Assembly (NCBI GenBank): GCA_033283165.1 | Contig: JAWMQL010000002.1 | Span: 124,001-188,000 of the forward strand | DNA: 64,000 bases | Origin: JAWMQL01 sp033283165 | GTDB taxonomy: Bacteria > Pseudomonadota > Gammaproteobacteria > Pseudomonadales > Halieaceae | Direction: 5' to 3' | Shown: piece after piece, positions 53,434 to 61,292 of the stretch | Layout: each line of letters starts with the position of its first letter | Position numbering within the stretch: position 1 is the stretch's first letter | Translations under genes and position numbers: made by a program | The notes under the pieces: model-generated | The model's input: only the letters and a program-made list of their open reading frames with translations | What the model was told of the DNA's origin: nothing | Databases searched by the model: none

Positions 53434-54869
53434 CACCCGGCCCGCTTGCGCGCCCGTCCCCGGCTGGCCTTGAGCATTTCCTGGTAGGACTCTGTGAGAC
53501 AGTCCTGGTAAAACTCCGGGTCCGGCATCATCTCGCGACAGCACATGAAGCCGATCGAGATACTGCCGTTATAACTGATCACCGGGTGGAACAAACCGGA
53601 GTTGTCCATGGAGGGGCCGGTGCCGTATATGCGCAACACCTGCGCGCCGTTCAGGTACAGGGGCACCTGGGGGCCGGGCACGTTGGTGACCACGGTATTG
53701 AAGGTGGGCTTCATGAGCGACATCATGCCGCTCTCCGCCGCCACCCTGAACCCGGTCACCGCGACCCGGTTGGGAATCGTGGAGGTCACGTCGGTGAGCA
53801 GGCGCGCGCCCACCGCGTTGGTGTAGGCCTTGGACTCTACAGCCGCTTTGTGCACTGCCGCCAGGCGCTTGAGCGGGTCCTTCACGTCCGAGCGCATGTC
53901 GATATTCATCATGGACACCACGTTGCCGCCGGTGCCGCGCTCGCTCTCGTCGCGAACATTGATCGGGGCGCCCGTTATCAGGCTCTTGGCCGGCGTCTCG
54001 CCCTTGGCGTCCAGGTAGCGGCGCATGCCGCCGGATACCACGCTCAGTATCACGTCATTGACGGTCGCTCCCTCCACGCGCTGCTTGATGCGTTTCACCT
54101 CGTCCAGGGACAGGTCGACGGCGCCGAATACGCGGGCCGCTGACACGGTGCCGTTGAAGCGGGTCCGCTCCCTCTCGCCCAGCCGCTTGAAGGAATGCTG
54201 GCGCTCGCCGGCCCGCACCCGCTGCCAGGCGGGCACCCCCTTGCGAATGACGTCCACCATGCGCAGGGGTTGCTTCAGGTTGTTGCGGTAGGCATTCCAC
54301 AGCAGGGTGGACTTGCTCGGTGGCGCTTCCGGTTGCCAGGGCGCGGCTTCCTCCGCCACTGGTGGTACCGGGCTGAGGTCGTGAATGGCCTCCATGATCT
54401 CGGCACCGGTGGCGCCGTCGATGGCGGCATGGTGAATCTTGAGCAGGATCGCGAAGCAGCCCGGCGGCAGCCCGGCGACGTTGTCCAGCCCTTCGATGAC
54501 GTAGGCTTCCCACAGGGGCCGCGAGCGGTCCAGGGGCCGGGCCAGCAGGCGTGCGGCCTGGATGCACAACTGGCGCCAGTCACCCGGCTTGGGCAGGGCG
54601 ATGTGGCGCACGTGGAACTCGAGGTCGAAATCCTCGTCTTCCACCCAGTACGGCAGGTCCAGTTCCAGCGGCACATCCAGCAGTTTGCGGCGAAAAACCG
54701 GGGACCGGTCCAGGCGCGCCTCGAAGGTGCGCAGGATGTCCTTGAAACGCACGAAACCTCCCGGAGCGGAGGACATATCGTAGATCATCATCGGCCCGAT
54801 ATGCATCGGGGAGCGGCTGCTCTCGGTGTGCAGGAAGGAAGCGTCCAGGGCGGTGAGCTGCTGTAACAT
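53433..54869 (-). CDS. Wax ester synthase / diacylglycerol acyltransferase (WS/DGAT)
   Basis: 478 aa. The catalytic HHxxxDG motif is IHHAAIDGATG near residue 146, in an N-terminal domain with SPMHIGPMMIY. The C-terminal domain has PLYLNGAQVLRIYGTGPSMD. The enzyme joins an acyl-CoA to a fatty alcohol or diacylglycerol to form storage lipid. Length and motif agree with the Acinetobacter-type family. It is followed by the patatin gene and preceded by fabV. Confidence 0.94.
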   Translation of the reverse strand: MLQQLTALDASFLHTESSRSPMHIGPMMIYDMSSAPGGFVRFKDILRTFEARLDRSPVFRRKLLDVPLELDLPYWVEDEDFDLEFHVRHIALPKPGDWRQLCIQAARLLARPLDRSRPLWEAYVIEGLDNVAGLPPGCFAILLKIHHAAIDGATGAEIMEAIHDLSPVPPVAEEAAPWQPEAPPSKSTLLWNAYRNNLKQPLRMVDVIRKGVPAWQRVRAGERQHSFKRLGERERTRFNGTVSAARVFGAVDLSLDEVKRIKQRVEGATVNDVILSVVSGGMRRYLDAKGETPAKSLITGAPINVRDESERGTGGNVVSMMNIDMRSDVKDPLKRLAAVHKAAVESKAYTNAVGARLLTDVTSTIPNRVAVTGFRVAAESGMMSLMKPTFNTVVTNVPGPQVPLYLNGAQVLRIYGTGPSMDNSGLFHPVISYNGSISIGFMCCREMMPDPEFYQDCLTESYQEMLKASRGRARKRAG

Positions 54870-54892
54870 GGTGTCGGTATCTCCTCGCCCGG

Positions 54893-56101
54893 TCAGGGCG
54901 CCAGTGACTTCAGTTCCGCCCAGTCGAGCGGTGCGTCGTAGTCCACGCCGGGCACGGCGAAACCGTTGAGTTGCATGAAATCGGTCTTCAACTGGTCGTA
55001 ATCGCCCACTTCCCGGAAGTTCTCGGGGGTGATCTGGGCGAAAAGCCGCGCGGCTTCTTCCTGTACATCCGGGCGCAGCTCCCAGTCGTCGAGGCGAATC
55101 CAGCGGTTCTCATCCAGTACCACGTCTCCCAGTGCCGGGTACAGCCGGTCGAAGAACATGCGCTGGGCCTGGTCGACACAGTCCTCGTTGAGGTTCTTCT
55201 CCTTCATCACCTTGAGCATAACGGTGCCGTACACGGGCGACGTGGGGATGAACACGGCGGCCTTGGTCACCAGGGCCTTGCAGACCACGATATAGGCGTT
55301 GCCGCCCAGGTCCCGCTGCAGCCGCGTGTTGATTTCCTCGGCGGTTTCCGCCAGGTGGCGCTTGGCCCGACCCAGGGTGCCGCCGGTGTAGATCCGGTAG
55401 CTCAGGTCCGGGCCGATGTAGGAGTAGGCGACGGTCTTGCAGCCGCGGGTCAGGACGCCCGACGCGTCCAGCGCGTCCAGCCAGAGCTTCCAGTCTTCAC
55501 CGCCCATGACGGTGACGGTCTCCTGGATTTCGTGATCGGTGGCCGCGGGCGCAGTCACCTCCACCAGGGAGTCGGAGGCGAGGTCAAAGTTGTAGCCGGT
55601 GTAGGGTTCACCGATTGCGCCGAGGGTGGAGGTATGCATCACCCCGTCGTGGGGCGTACGGCGCTTGCCCGAGGCGATGGAGTAGACCACCAGGTCGACT
55701 TTGCCACCGAACTCAGTCTGTATATACTCGATCACCTCCCGGCGCATCTCGTCAGAGAAGGCGTCGCCGACAAAGTTCTTGGCGATCAGGCCATCGCGCT
55801 CGGCCTCCTCGCGGAAAAAGATATTGTTGTACCAACCCGCGCTGCCGGTAAAACCCCTCTCGAGGTCGGGGCCGCGTTCAAAGGACACGCCGATGGTGTC
55901 CGCGGCACCGCCGCCGAACGCCGCGGCGATCCGGGTTCCCAGGCCGTAACCTGAGGATGCGCCAATGATCAATACCTTTTTCGGACCGTTATGCTGGGGC
56001 TTGCGCCGGGCGCTGTCGATCAGACTGCGCACCTGTTCCCTGCAACCCCAGGGGTGGCAATTGGTCACGACGTTGTTGCTGACTTCGAATTTCACCTGCA
56101 T
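54893..56101 (-). CDS. fabV: Enoyl-acyl carrier protein reductase FabV
   Basis: 402 aa. NADH-dependent reduction of trans-2-enoyl-ACP/CoA, the last step of fatty acid elongation. LIIGASSGYGLGTRIAAAFGGGA is the Rossmann motif, and a Tyr-x8-Lys active-site segment is in YSYIGPDLSYRIYTGGTLGRAK. This family is triclosan-resistant and longer than FabI. AGGAGG precedes the ATG. It lies upstream of WS/DGAT and diverges from an acyl-CoA synthetase. Confidence 0.95.
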   Translation of the reverse strand: MQVKFEVSNNVVTNCHPWGCREQVRSLIDSARRKPQHNGPKKVLIIGASSGYGLGTRIAAAFGGGAADTIGVSFERGPDLERGFTGSAGWYNNIFFREEAERDGLIAKNFVGDAFSDEMRREVIEYIQTEFGGKVDLVVYSIASGKRRTPHDGVMHTSTLGAIGEPYTGYNFDLASDSLVEVTAPAATDHEIQETVTVMGGEDWKLWLDALDASGVLTRGCKTVAYSYIGPDLSYRIYTGGTLGRAKRHLAETAEEINTRLQRDLGGNAYIVVCKALVTKAAVFIPTSPVYGTVMLKVMKEKNLNEDCVDQAQRMFFDRLYPALGDVVLDENRWIRLDDWELRPDVQEEAARLFAQITPENFREVGDYDQLKTDFMQLNGFAVPGVDYDAPLDWAELKSLAP

Positions 56102-56174
56102 CCCTATACCTCCTCCTTATCGTTTCGTTGTGCCCGCGCCAATGGCTCGCGACACGCCTCCGGTTACGTTTACC

Positions 56175-56203
56175 TTGACATAATATTACATTCATTATAT
56201 TTT
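56175..56203 (+). promoter_or_regulatory. Promoter of the acyl-CoA synthetase-carboxylase operon
   Basis: Perfect TTGACA and TATTTT are separated by 17 bases. It overlaps the fabV promoter on the other strand almost completely. Confidence 0.6.
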
Positions 56204-56211
56204 TATATCAA
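56183..56211 (-). promoter_or_regulatory. Candidate fabV promoter
   Basis: On the minus strand TTGATA and TAATAT are separated by 17 bases. The two divergent promoters share one AT-rich core bounded by CTTGA and TCAAG (56174-56212), with ATAAT/ATTAT inside. Confidence 0.5.
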
Positions 56212-56259
56212 GTGAATTTAAAGAAAACAGCCAATCTACTGACTGGAGGGAATACCGCG

Positions 56260-57966
56260 ATGAACGAGCAAGCCTACCTGGAACAGCTGCAGGCCCTGTA
56301 CGACCAAAACTGGCCCGAGGGAGCGCCCCGGGAGGCCCTCTACCCGCATGGCGAACGCCCCCTGTCGGCCTATCTCTCCGCCTGGGCCCGGCAGCAGCCG
56401 GAAAAGCCGGCACTGCACTTCTACGGCTTTGAGCTGAGTTACGGCGCGCTGGACAGGCTGACCAACCAGATGGCGAACCTGCTCCAGAGCCAGGGCATAC
56501 AGGCCGGCGACCCGGTAGCCGTGTTCATGCCCAATTGCCCGCAGTTTCACATCGTCTATTTCGGCATCATGAAGGCCGGCGCCATCCACGTACCGGTCAG
56601 CCCGCTGTCCAGGGAACTGGAGCTGCGCCATCAACTGGGGGACAGCAAGCCCCGGGCGCTGATCTGCTTCGACGGATTGCTGGCACTGGCGCAACCGGTC
56701 TGCGCGGAGCTGGGCATCGACACCCTTATTGCCACCAGCATCAGCGAGGTGCCCGTAGATGACGCCGCGTTCAGCCTGCCCGATGTCTGTACCGCGCCGA
56801 AGCTGGACCTGCCGACCGGGGTGATCGACCTGCTGCCTGCGCTGCAGGGGGTGTCTGACCACGCACCGGCGGTCGAGCCCGCGCTGGACGACGTGGCCGC
56901 CCTCAACTACACCGGCGGCACCACCGGCCTGCCCAAGGGTTGCGTACACACCCACCGCAATATCATCGGCACCGCCGCGCCGTTCCACCCGCTGGTCTTC
57001 GGCATGCCTGCCGAGGGCCCCAGTGACCAGATCATGCTCAACTTCCTGCCCGAGTTCTGGATTGCCGGCGAGAACATCGGCATGTTACTCCCTGTATATT
57101 CCGGCTCCACCCTGGTGTTGATGGCCCGCTGGGACGCCGAGGCCTTCATGCAGCAGGTGCAGCACTACCGGGTAAACCAGTGCGCCCTGCTGGTTGACAG
57201 CATCGACGAGTTGCTCAACCACCCGTCGCTGACTGACTTCGACCTGACCTCCCTGTCCGTCACGCCGTGTATCTCGTTTATCAAGAAGCTCAACCCGGCC
57301 TACCGCCGCCGCTGGCGTGAAGTCACCGGCAGCACCCTGTTCGAAACCGCCTACGGTATGACCGAAACCCATACCTGTGACACCTTCACCCGGGGCTTCC
57401 AGGAAGACGATTTCGACCTGGGATTCGATCCGGCCTTCGTCGGCCTGCCCGTGCCCGGCACCCAAATCAAGATCTGCGATTTCGAGACTGGCGAACTGCT
57501 GCCGCTGGGCAGCGAGGGCGAAATCCTGGTCAAGACGCAGACGCTGCTCAAAGGTTACTGGAACAAGCCGGAGGCCAATGCAGAGCTGTTTGTGGACGGC
57601 TGGTTCCGCACTGGCGACCTGGGCACCATTACCGAGCAGGGCTTCCTCCGCTACCTGGGTCGGCGCAAGGAAATGCTCAAGGTGAACGGCATGAGCGTAT
57701 TTCCCACCGAACTGGAGGCCATGCTGGGCCAGAATCCCGCCATTGCCGCCTGCGGCGTCATCGGCCGTCCCGACGAGCGCAAGGGCCAGGTGCCGGTGGC
57801 TTTCGTTACCCTCAAGCCGGGCTCGGGAGAGGATGAAGAGTCACTGCGCGACTGGTGTCGTGAAAATATGGCTATATTCAAGGTACCGGAGATTCGACTG
57901 GTCGACGAGATGCCGATGACTGCCACCGGCAAGATTCGCAAGGTCGAACTGGAGCAGCTGATATGA
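56260..57966 (+). CDS. AMP-forming acyl-CoA synthetase
   Basis: 568 aa. The adenylation domain has the P-loop NYTGGTTGLPKGCVHTH, TAYGMTE-like ETAYGMTETH, and the C-terminal GRRKEMLKVNGMSVFPTELE with Lys in ATGKIRKVELEQ. It makes an acyl-CoA from a free acid. ATG 56260 follows GGAGGG; an upstream ATG at 56212 in the promoter region is less likely. The stop overlaps the carboxylase ATG (ATGA), so the product probably feeds the carboxylase directly. Confidence 0.94.
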   Translation: MNEQAYLEQLQALYDQNWPEGAPREALYPHGERPLSAYLSAWARQQPEKPALHFYGFELSYGALDRLTNQMANLLQSQGIQAGDPVAVFMPNCPQFHIVYFGIMKAGAIHVPVSPLSRELELRHQLGDSKPRALICFDGLLALAQPVCAELGIDTLIATSISEVPVDDAAFSLPDVCTAPKLDLPTGVIDLLPALQGVSDHAPAVEPALDDVAALNYTGGTTGLPKGCVHTHRNIIGTAAPFHPLVFGMPAEGPSDQIMLNFLPEFWIAGENIGMLLPVYSGSTLVLMARWDAEAFMQQVQHYRVNQCALLVDSIDELLNHPSLTDFDLTSLSVTPCISFIKKLNPAYRRRWREVTGSTLFETAYGMTETHTCDTFTRGFQEDDFDLGFDPAFVGLPVPGTQIKICDFETGELLPLGSEGEILVKTQTLLKGYWNKPEANAELFVDGWFRTGDLGTITEQGFLRYLGRRKEMLKVNGMSVFPTELEAMLGQNPAIAACGVIGRPDERKGQVPVAFVTLKPGSGEDEESLRDWCRENMAIFKVPEIRLVDEMPMTATGKIRKVELEQLI

Positions 57967-60900
57967 CACCACTATTCCGGCAGATACTGATCGCCAACCG
58001 CGGAGAAATCGCCATTCGTATCGCCCGCGCGGCCGCCGACCTGGATATTTCGTCCCTGGCGGTATTTGCCGAGGACGATAGTCAGAGCCTGCACGTCCGG
58101 AAAGCGGACCGGGCGGTGCCCCTGACCGGCCGCGGGGTCAAGGCCTACCTGGACATCGAGCAGATCATCGCCATCGCGCAGCAGGAGGGCTGTGACGCCG
58201 TCCACCCGGGCTACGGCTTCCTGTCGGAGAACGCCGAGTTGTCCCGCCGCTGCCGCGAGGCCGGCATCACCTTTATCGGTGCCTCGCCGGAACTGCTGGA
58301 ACAGCTCGGCAACAAGGCGATCGCACGCGAGGTGGCGGCGCGCAGTGACACCCCCATGGTGGGCGGAATCAACCGCGCCTGTACACTGGGCGAGGTGCAG
58401 GATTTCTTCGCCGGGCTCGGCGACGGCGCTGCCGTGATGATCAAGGCCCTGGCCGGCGGCGGCGGTCGCGGCATGCGCGCGGTGACCCGCGCCGAGGATC
58501 TAGAGACCGCTTACCAGCAGTGCCAGGAGGAGGCCACCATCGCCTTCGGCAGCGGTGATGTCTATGTCGAACAGCTGGTGCAGAACGCCCGCCACATCGA
58601 GGTCCAGATACTGGGCGACGGCCGCGGTGGCGCGGTACACGCCTGGGAACGGGAGTGCACCCTGCAGCGCCGCAACCAGAAGCTGCTGGAGATCGCCCCC
58701 AGCCCCAGCCTGAGCGACGCCGAGCGCACCCCCATCATCGAGTCGGCCTGCCGACTGGCGTCGGACGTGCAGTACCAGGGACTGGGCACCTTCGAATTCC
58801 TGCTGGACGCCGCCGACCACAGCAAGTTCTATTTCATGGAGATCAACCCGCGCATCCAGGTGGAGCACACGATCACCGAGGAGATCACCGGTCTCGATCT
58901 GGTACGCAACCAGATCCTGCTGGCAGCGGGTGCCGGCCTGGATGAGTTGGGCCTCAGCGCCCCGCCGCCGCGCGACGGGTGCGCCATCCAGGCCCGGATC
59001 AATCTTGAGACCATGCTCAGCGACGGCGGTACGCGCCCCGCTTCCGGCGTCATCGGCGCCTACCAGATGCCTGGCGGCCGCGGTATCCGGGTGGACGACT
59101 ACCTGTACGGCGGCTACCGGGTCAGCCCCAGCTACGACTCCCTGGGCGCCAAGCTGATCGTGTCCGGCGCGGATTACGGCGCGGCCCTGAAGAAAATTTA
59201 CCGCTGCCTGCAGGAAGTGAATATCGAGGGCGTGGCCAGCAACAAGGCCCTGCTGCTGAACCTGGTGCAGGCGCCGTCGGTGCTGAAAAACCAGCTCAAC
59301 ACCCGCTATGTAGAGGAGCACATCGCCACCCTGGTGGACAACGGCAGCCATAACGAGTTGTTTTTCCGCGGCGAGTCCCTGGCTAGCACGGAACAGGCCG
59401 GTCCCGCCATCCCGGCGGACTGCAACCCCCTCGCCTGCCCCAGTGCCGGCACCCTGGTCAGCCTGGAGGTGGAACCCGGCTCGGAGGTCTACGAGGGCCA
59501 GGTGGTCGCCTATATCGAGGCCATGAAAATGGAGTTCCCAATCGCCGCCGACCAGGACGGCGTACTGGTGGAGTTCCTGGTCACCGAGCCCGGCGCGGTA
59601 ATCGACGAGGGCCAGGCCATCGCCGCCCTGCGCCCCGGCGAGGTCAGCGTGGAGCGCGACCTGGACGACGAGGAACTGGACCTGGATGCGATCCGCCCCG
59701 ACCTGGCAGAGGCGCTGGAGCGCAACGCCGGGGTACTGGATGCGGCGCGTCCCCAGGCAATTGCCAAACGGCACGAGCGGGGCAAGCGCACGGCGCGGGA
59801 AAACGTGGCGGACCTGCTGGATGACAACAGCTTCAATGAGTATGGCGCCCTGGTGGTGGCCGCCCAACGAAAGATTCACGACGAGCAGACACTGCGTGAA
59901 ATCAGCCCCGCGGACGGCATCATCACCGGCATCGGCGCCATCAACGGCGACCTGTTCCCCGGCGAAGACGCGCGCTGTGCCGTCCTGGCCTACGATTACA
60001 CGGTCATGGTCGGCACCCAGGGCCTTCTGGGACACAAGAAAACCGACCGTCTCGCACAACTGGCCAAGCAGTGGCGCCTGCCGCTGGTGGCCTTCGCCGA
60101 AGGGGGCGGCGGTCGCCCCAACGACACGGATACCTGCGCGGCCAACCACCTGGACGTCCACACCTTCTCCTACCTGGGTGAACTGTCCGGCCTGGTACCC
60201 ACAGTGGGCATTGTGTCCGGTAACTGTTTTGCCGGAAACGCGGCCGTATTCGGCGTCATGGACCTGACCATCGCCACCCGCGACGCCAGTGTCGGCATGG
60301 CCGGCCCGGCCATGATCGAGGGCGGCGGCCTGGGCGTCTTCAAGGCCAGCGAGGTGGGCCCGGTCTCGGTGCAGGAACCCAACGGCGTGTTCGACATCGT
60401 GGTCGAGGACGAGGCCGAGGCGGTAGCCGTCGCCAAGCAGTACCTGGGCTACTTCCAGGGCGCGCTGCCGGAGTGGGAAACGCACGACCAGCGCCTGCTG
60501 CGCCACCTGGTGCCGGAAAACCGCATGCAGATCTACGATATCCGACAGGTGATCGAGACCCTGGCGGACGTGGGCTCGGTACTGGAACTGCGACGCAACT
60601 TCGCCCGCAACGCGGTAACCGCGCTGGTGCGCATCGAGGGCAAGCCCTACGGCCTGTTCGCCAACGACCCGCACCACCTCGGTGGCGCCATCGACGCCGC
60701 GGCCGGCGACAAGATCGCGCGCTTCATCCAGCTCTGCGACGCCCACGACCTGCCCATCATTTCCCTGGTGGATACCCCCGGGTTCATGGTCGGTCCGGAG
60801 GCGGAGAAGCAGGCCACCGTGCGCCATATCTCGCGTATCTTCGTCAACGCGGCCAACATCACCGTGCCCCTGTTCTCCGTGGTGCTGCGCAAGAGCTACG

Positions 60901-61247
60901 GGCTCGGCGCCCAGGCCATGGCCGGTGGCGGATTTGCCAACCCCATGCTGGCCGTCTCCTGGCCCAGTGGCGAATTCGGGCCGATGGGCTTCGAGGGTGC
61001 GGTGCGCCTGGCCTACCGCCGGCAACTGGAGGCGATCGAGGATCCGGAAGAACGCCACAACATGTTCTCGGAACTGGTGGCCCAGATGTACGAAAATGGC
61101 AAGGCGCTGCACACGGCGGCCTTCCTCGAAATCGACGCCGTGGTCGATCCGCTGGAGACCCGCGACTGGCTGGTCCGGGCCCGGTCCTGTACCCCGGCAC
61201 CGGCGCCGAGGCAGGGCAAGAAGCGTCCCTGCATCGACACCTGGTAA
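57963..61247 (+). CDS. Single-chain biotin-dependent acyl-CoA carboxylase
   Basis: 1094 aa holding all three activities. The biotin carboxylase domain (1-450) has LIANRGEIAIRIARAA, HPGYGFLSENAEL and the ATP-grasp loop ALAGGGGRGMRAV. The biotinyl domain (about 480-555) has Lys522 in EAMKMEF. The carboxyltransferase domain (590-1094) has the acyl-CoA and carboxybiotin Gly-rich segments such as VDTPGFMVGPEAE. The order matches single-chain long-chain acyl-CoA carboxylases described in actinobacteria and proteobacteria rather than AccABCD. Acyl chain preference cannot be read. Confidence 0.93.
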   Translation: MTPLFRQILIANRGEIAIRIARAAADLDISSLAVFAEDDSQSLHVRKADRAVPLTGRGVKAYLDIEQIIAIAQQEGCDAVHPGYGFLSENAELSRRCREAGITFIGASPELLEQLGNKAIAREVAARSDTPMVGGINRACTLGEVQDFFAGLGDGAAVMIKALAGGGGRGMRAVTRAEDLETAYQQCQEEATIAFGSGDVYVEQLVQNARHIEVQILGDGRGGAVHAWERECTLQRRNQKLLEIAPSPSLSDAERTPIIESACRLASDVQYQGLGTFEFLLDAADHSKFYFMEINPRIQVEHTITEEITGLDLVRNQILLAAGAGLDELGLSAPPPRDGCAIQARINLETMLSDGGTRPASGVIGAYQMPGGRGIRVDDYLYGGYRVSPSYDSLGAKLIVSGADYGAALKKIYRCLQEVNIEGVASNKALLLNLVQAPSVLKNQLNTRYVEEHIATLVDNGSHNELFFRGESLASTEQAGPAIPADCNPLACPSAGTLVSLEVEPGSEVYEGQVVAYIEAMKMEFPIAADQDGVLVEFLVTEPGAVIDEGQAIAALRPGEVSVERDLDDEELDLDAIRPDLAEALERNAGVLDAARPQAIAKRHERGKRTARENVADLLDDNSFNEYGALVVAAQRKIHDEQTLREISPADGIITGIGAINGDLFPGEDARCAVLAYDYTVMVGTQGLLGHKKTDRLAQLAKQWRLPLVAFAEGGGGRPNDTDTCAANHLDVHTFSYLGELSGLVPTVGIVSGNCFAGNAAVFGVMDLTIATRDASVGMAGPAMIEGGGLGVFKASEVGPVSVQEPNGVFDIVVEDEAEAVAVAKQYLGYFQGALPEWETHDQRLLRHLVPENRMQIYDIRQVIETLADVGSVLELRRNFARNAVTALVRIEGKPYGLFANDPHHLGGAIDAAAGDKIARFIQLCDAHDLPIISLVDTPGFMVGPEAEKQATVRHISRIFVNAANITVPLFSVVLRKSYGLGAQAMAGGGFANPMLAVSWPSGEFGPMGFEGAVRLAYRRQLEAIEDPEERHNMFSELVAQMYENGKALHTAAFLEIDAVVDPLETRDWLVRARSCTPAPAPRQGKKRPCIDTW

Positions 61248-61249
61248 CG

Positions 61250-61274
61250 AAAAAGGCCGCCCCGTGGGCGGCCT
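61250..61274 (-). terminator. Intrinsic terminator of the TonB receptor gene
   Basis: A stem AGGCCGCCC / GGGCGGCCT-type hairpin with a three-base loop is followed on the minus strand by five T. It lies about 20 bases after the receptor stop and between convergent genes, so it may also slow plus-strand transcripts from the carboxylase. Confidence 0.85.
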
Positions 61275-61292
61275 GGGGGGACCGCTCGGAGG

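Noticed and set aside
58500..61112. 870-codon frame antisense to the single-chain carboxylase
   Set aside because: The plus strand encodes a protein with full biotin carboxylase, biotinyl and carboxyltransferase motifs. The antisense product is low-complexity His/Gln/Val-rich text typical of a shadow frame.
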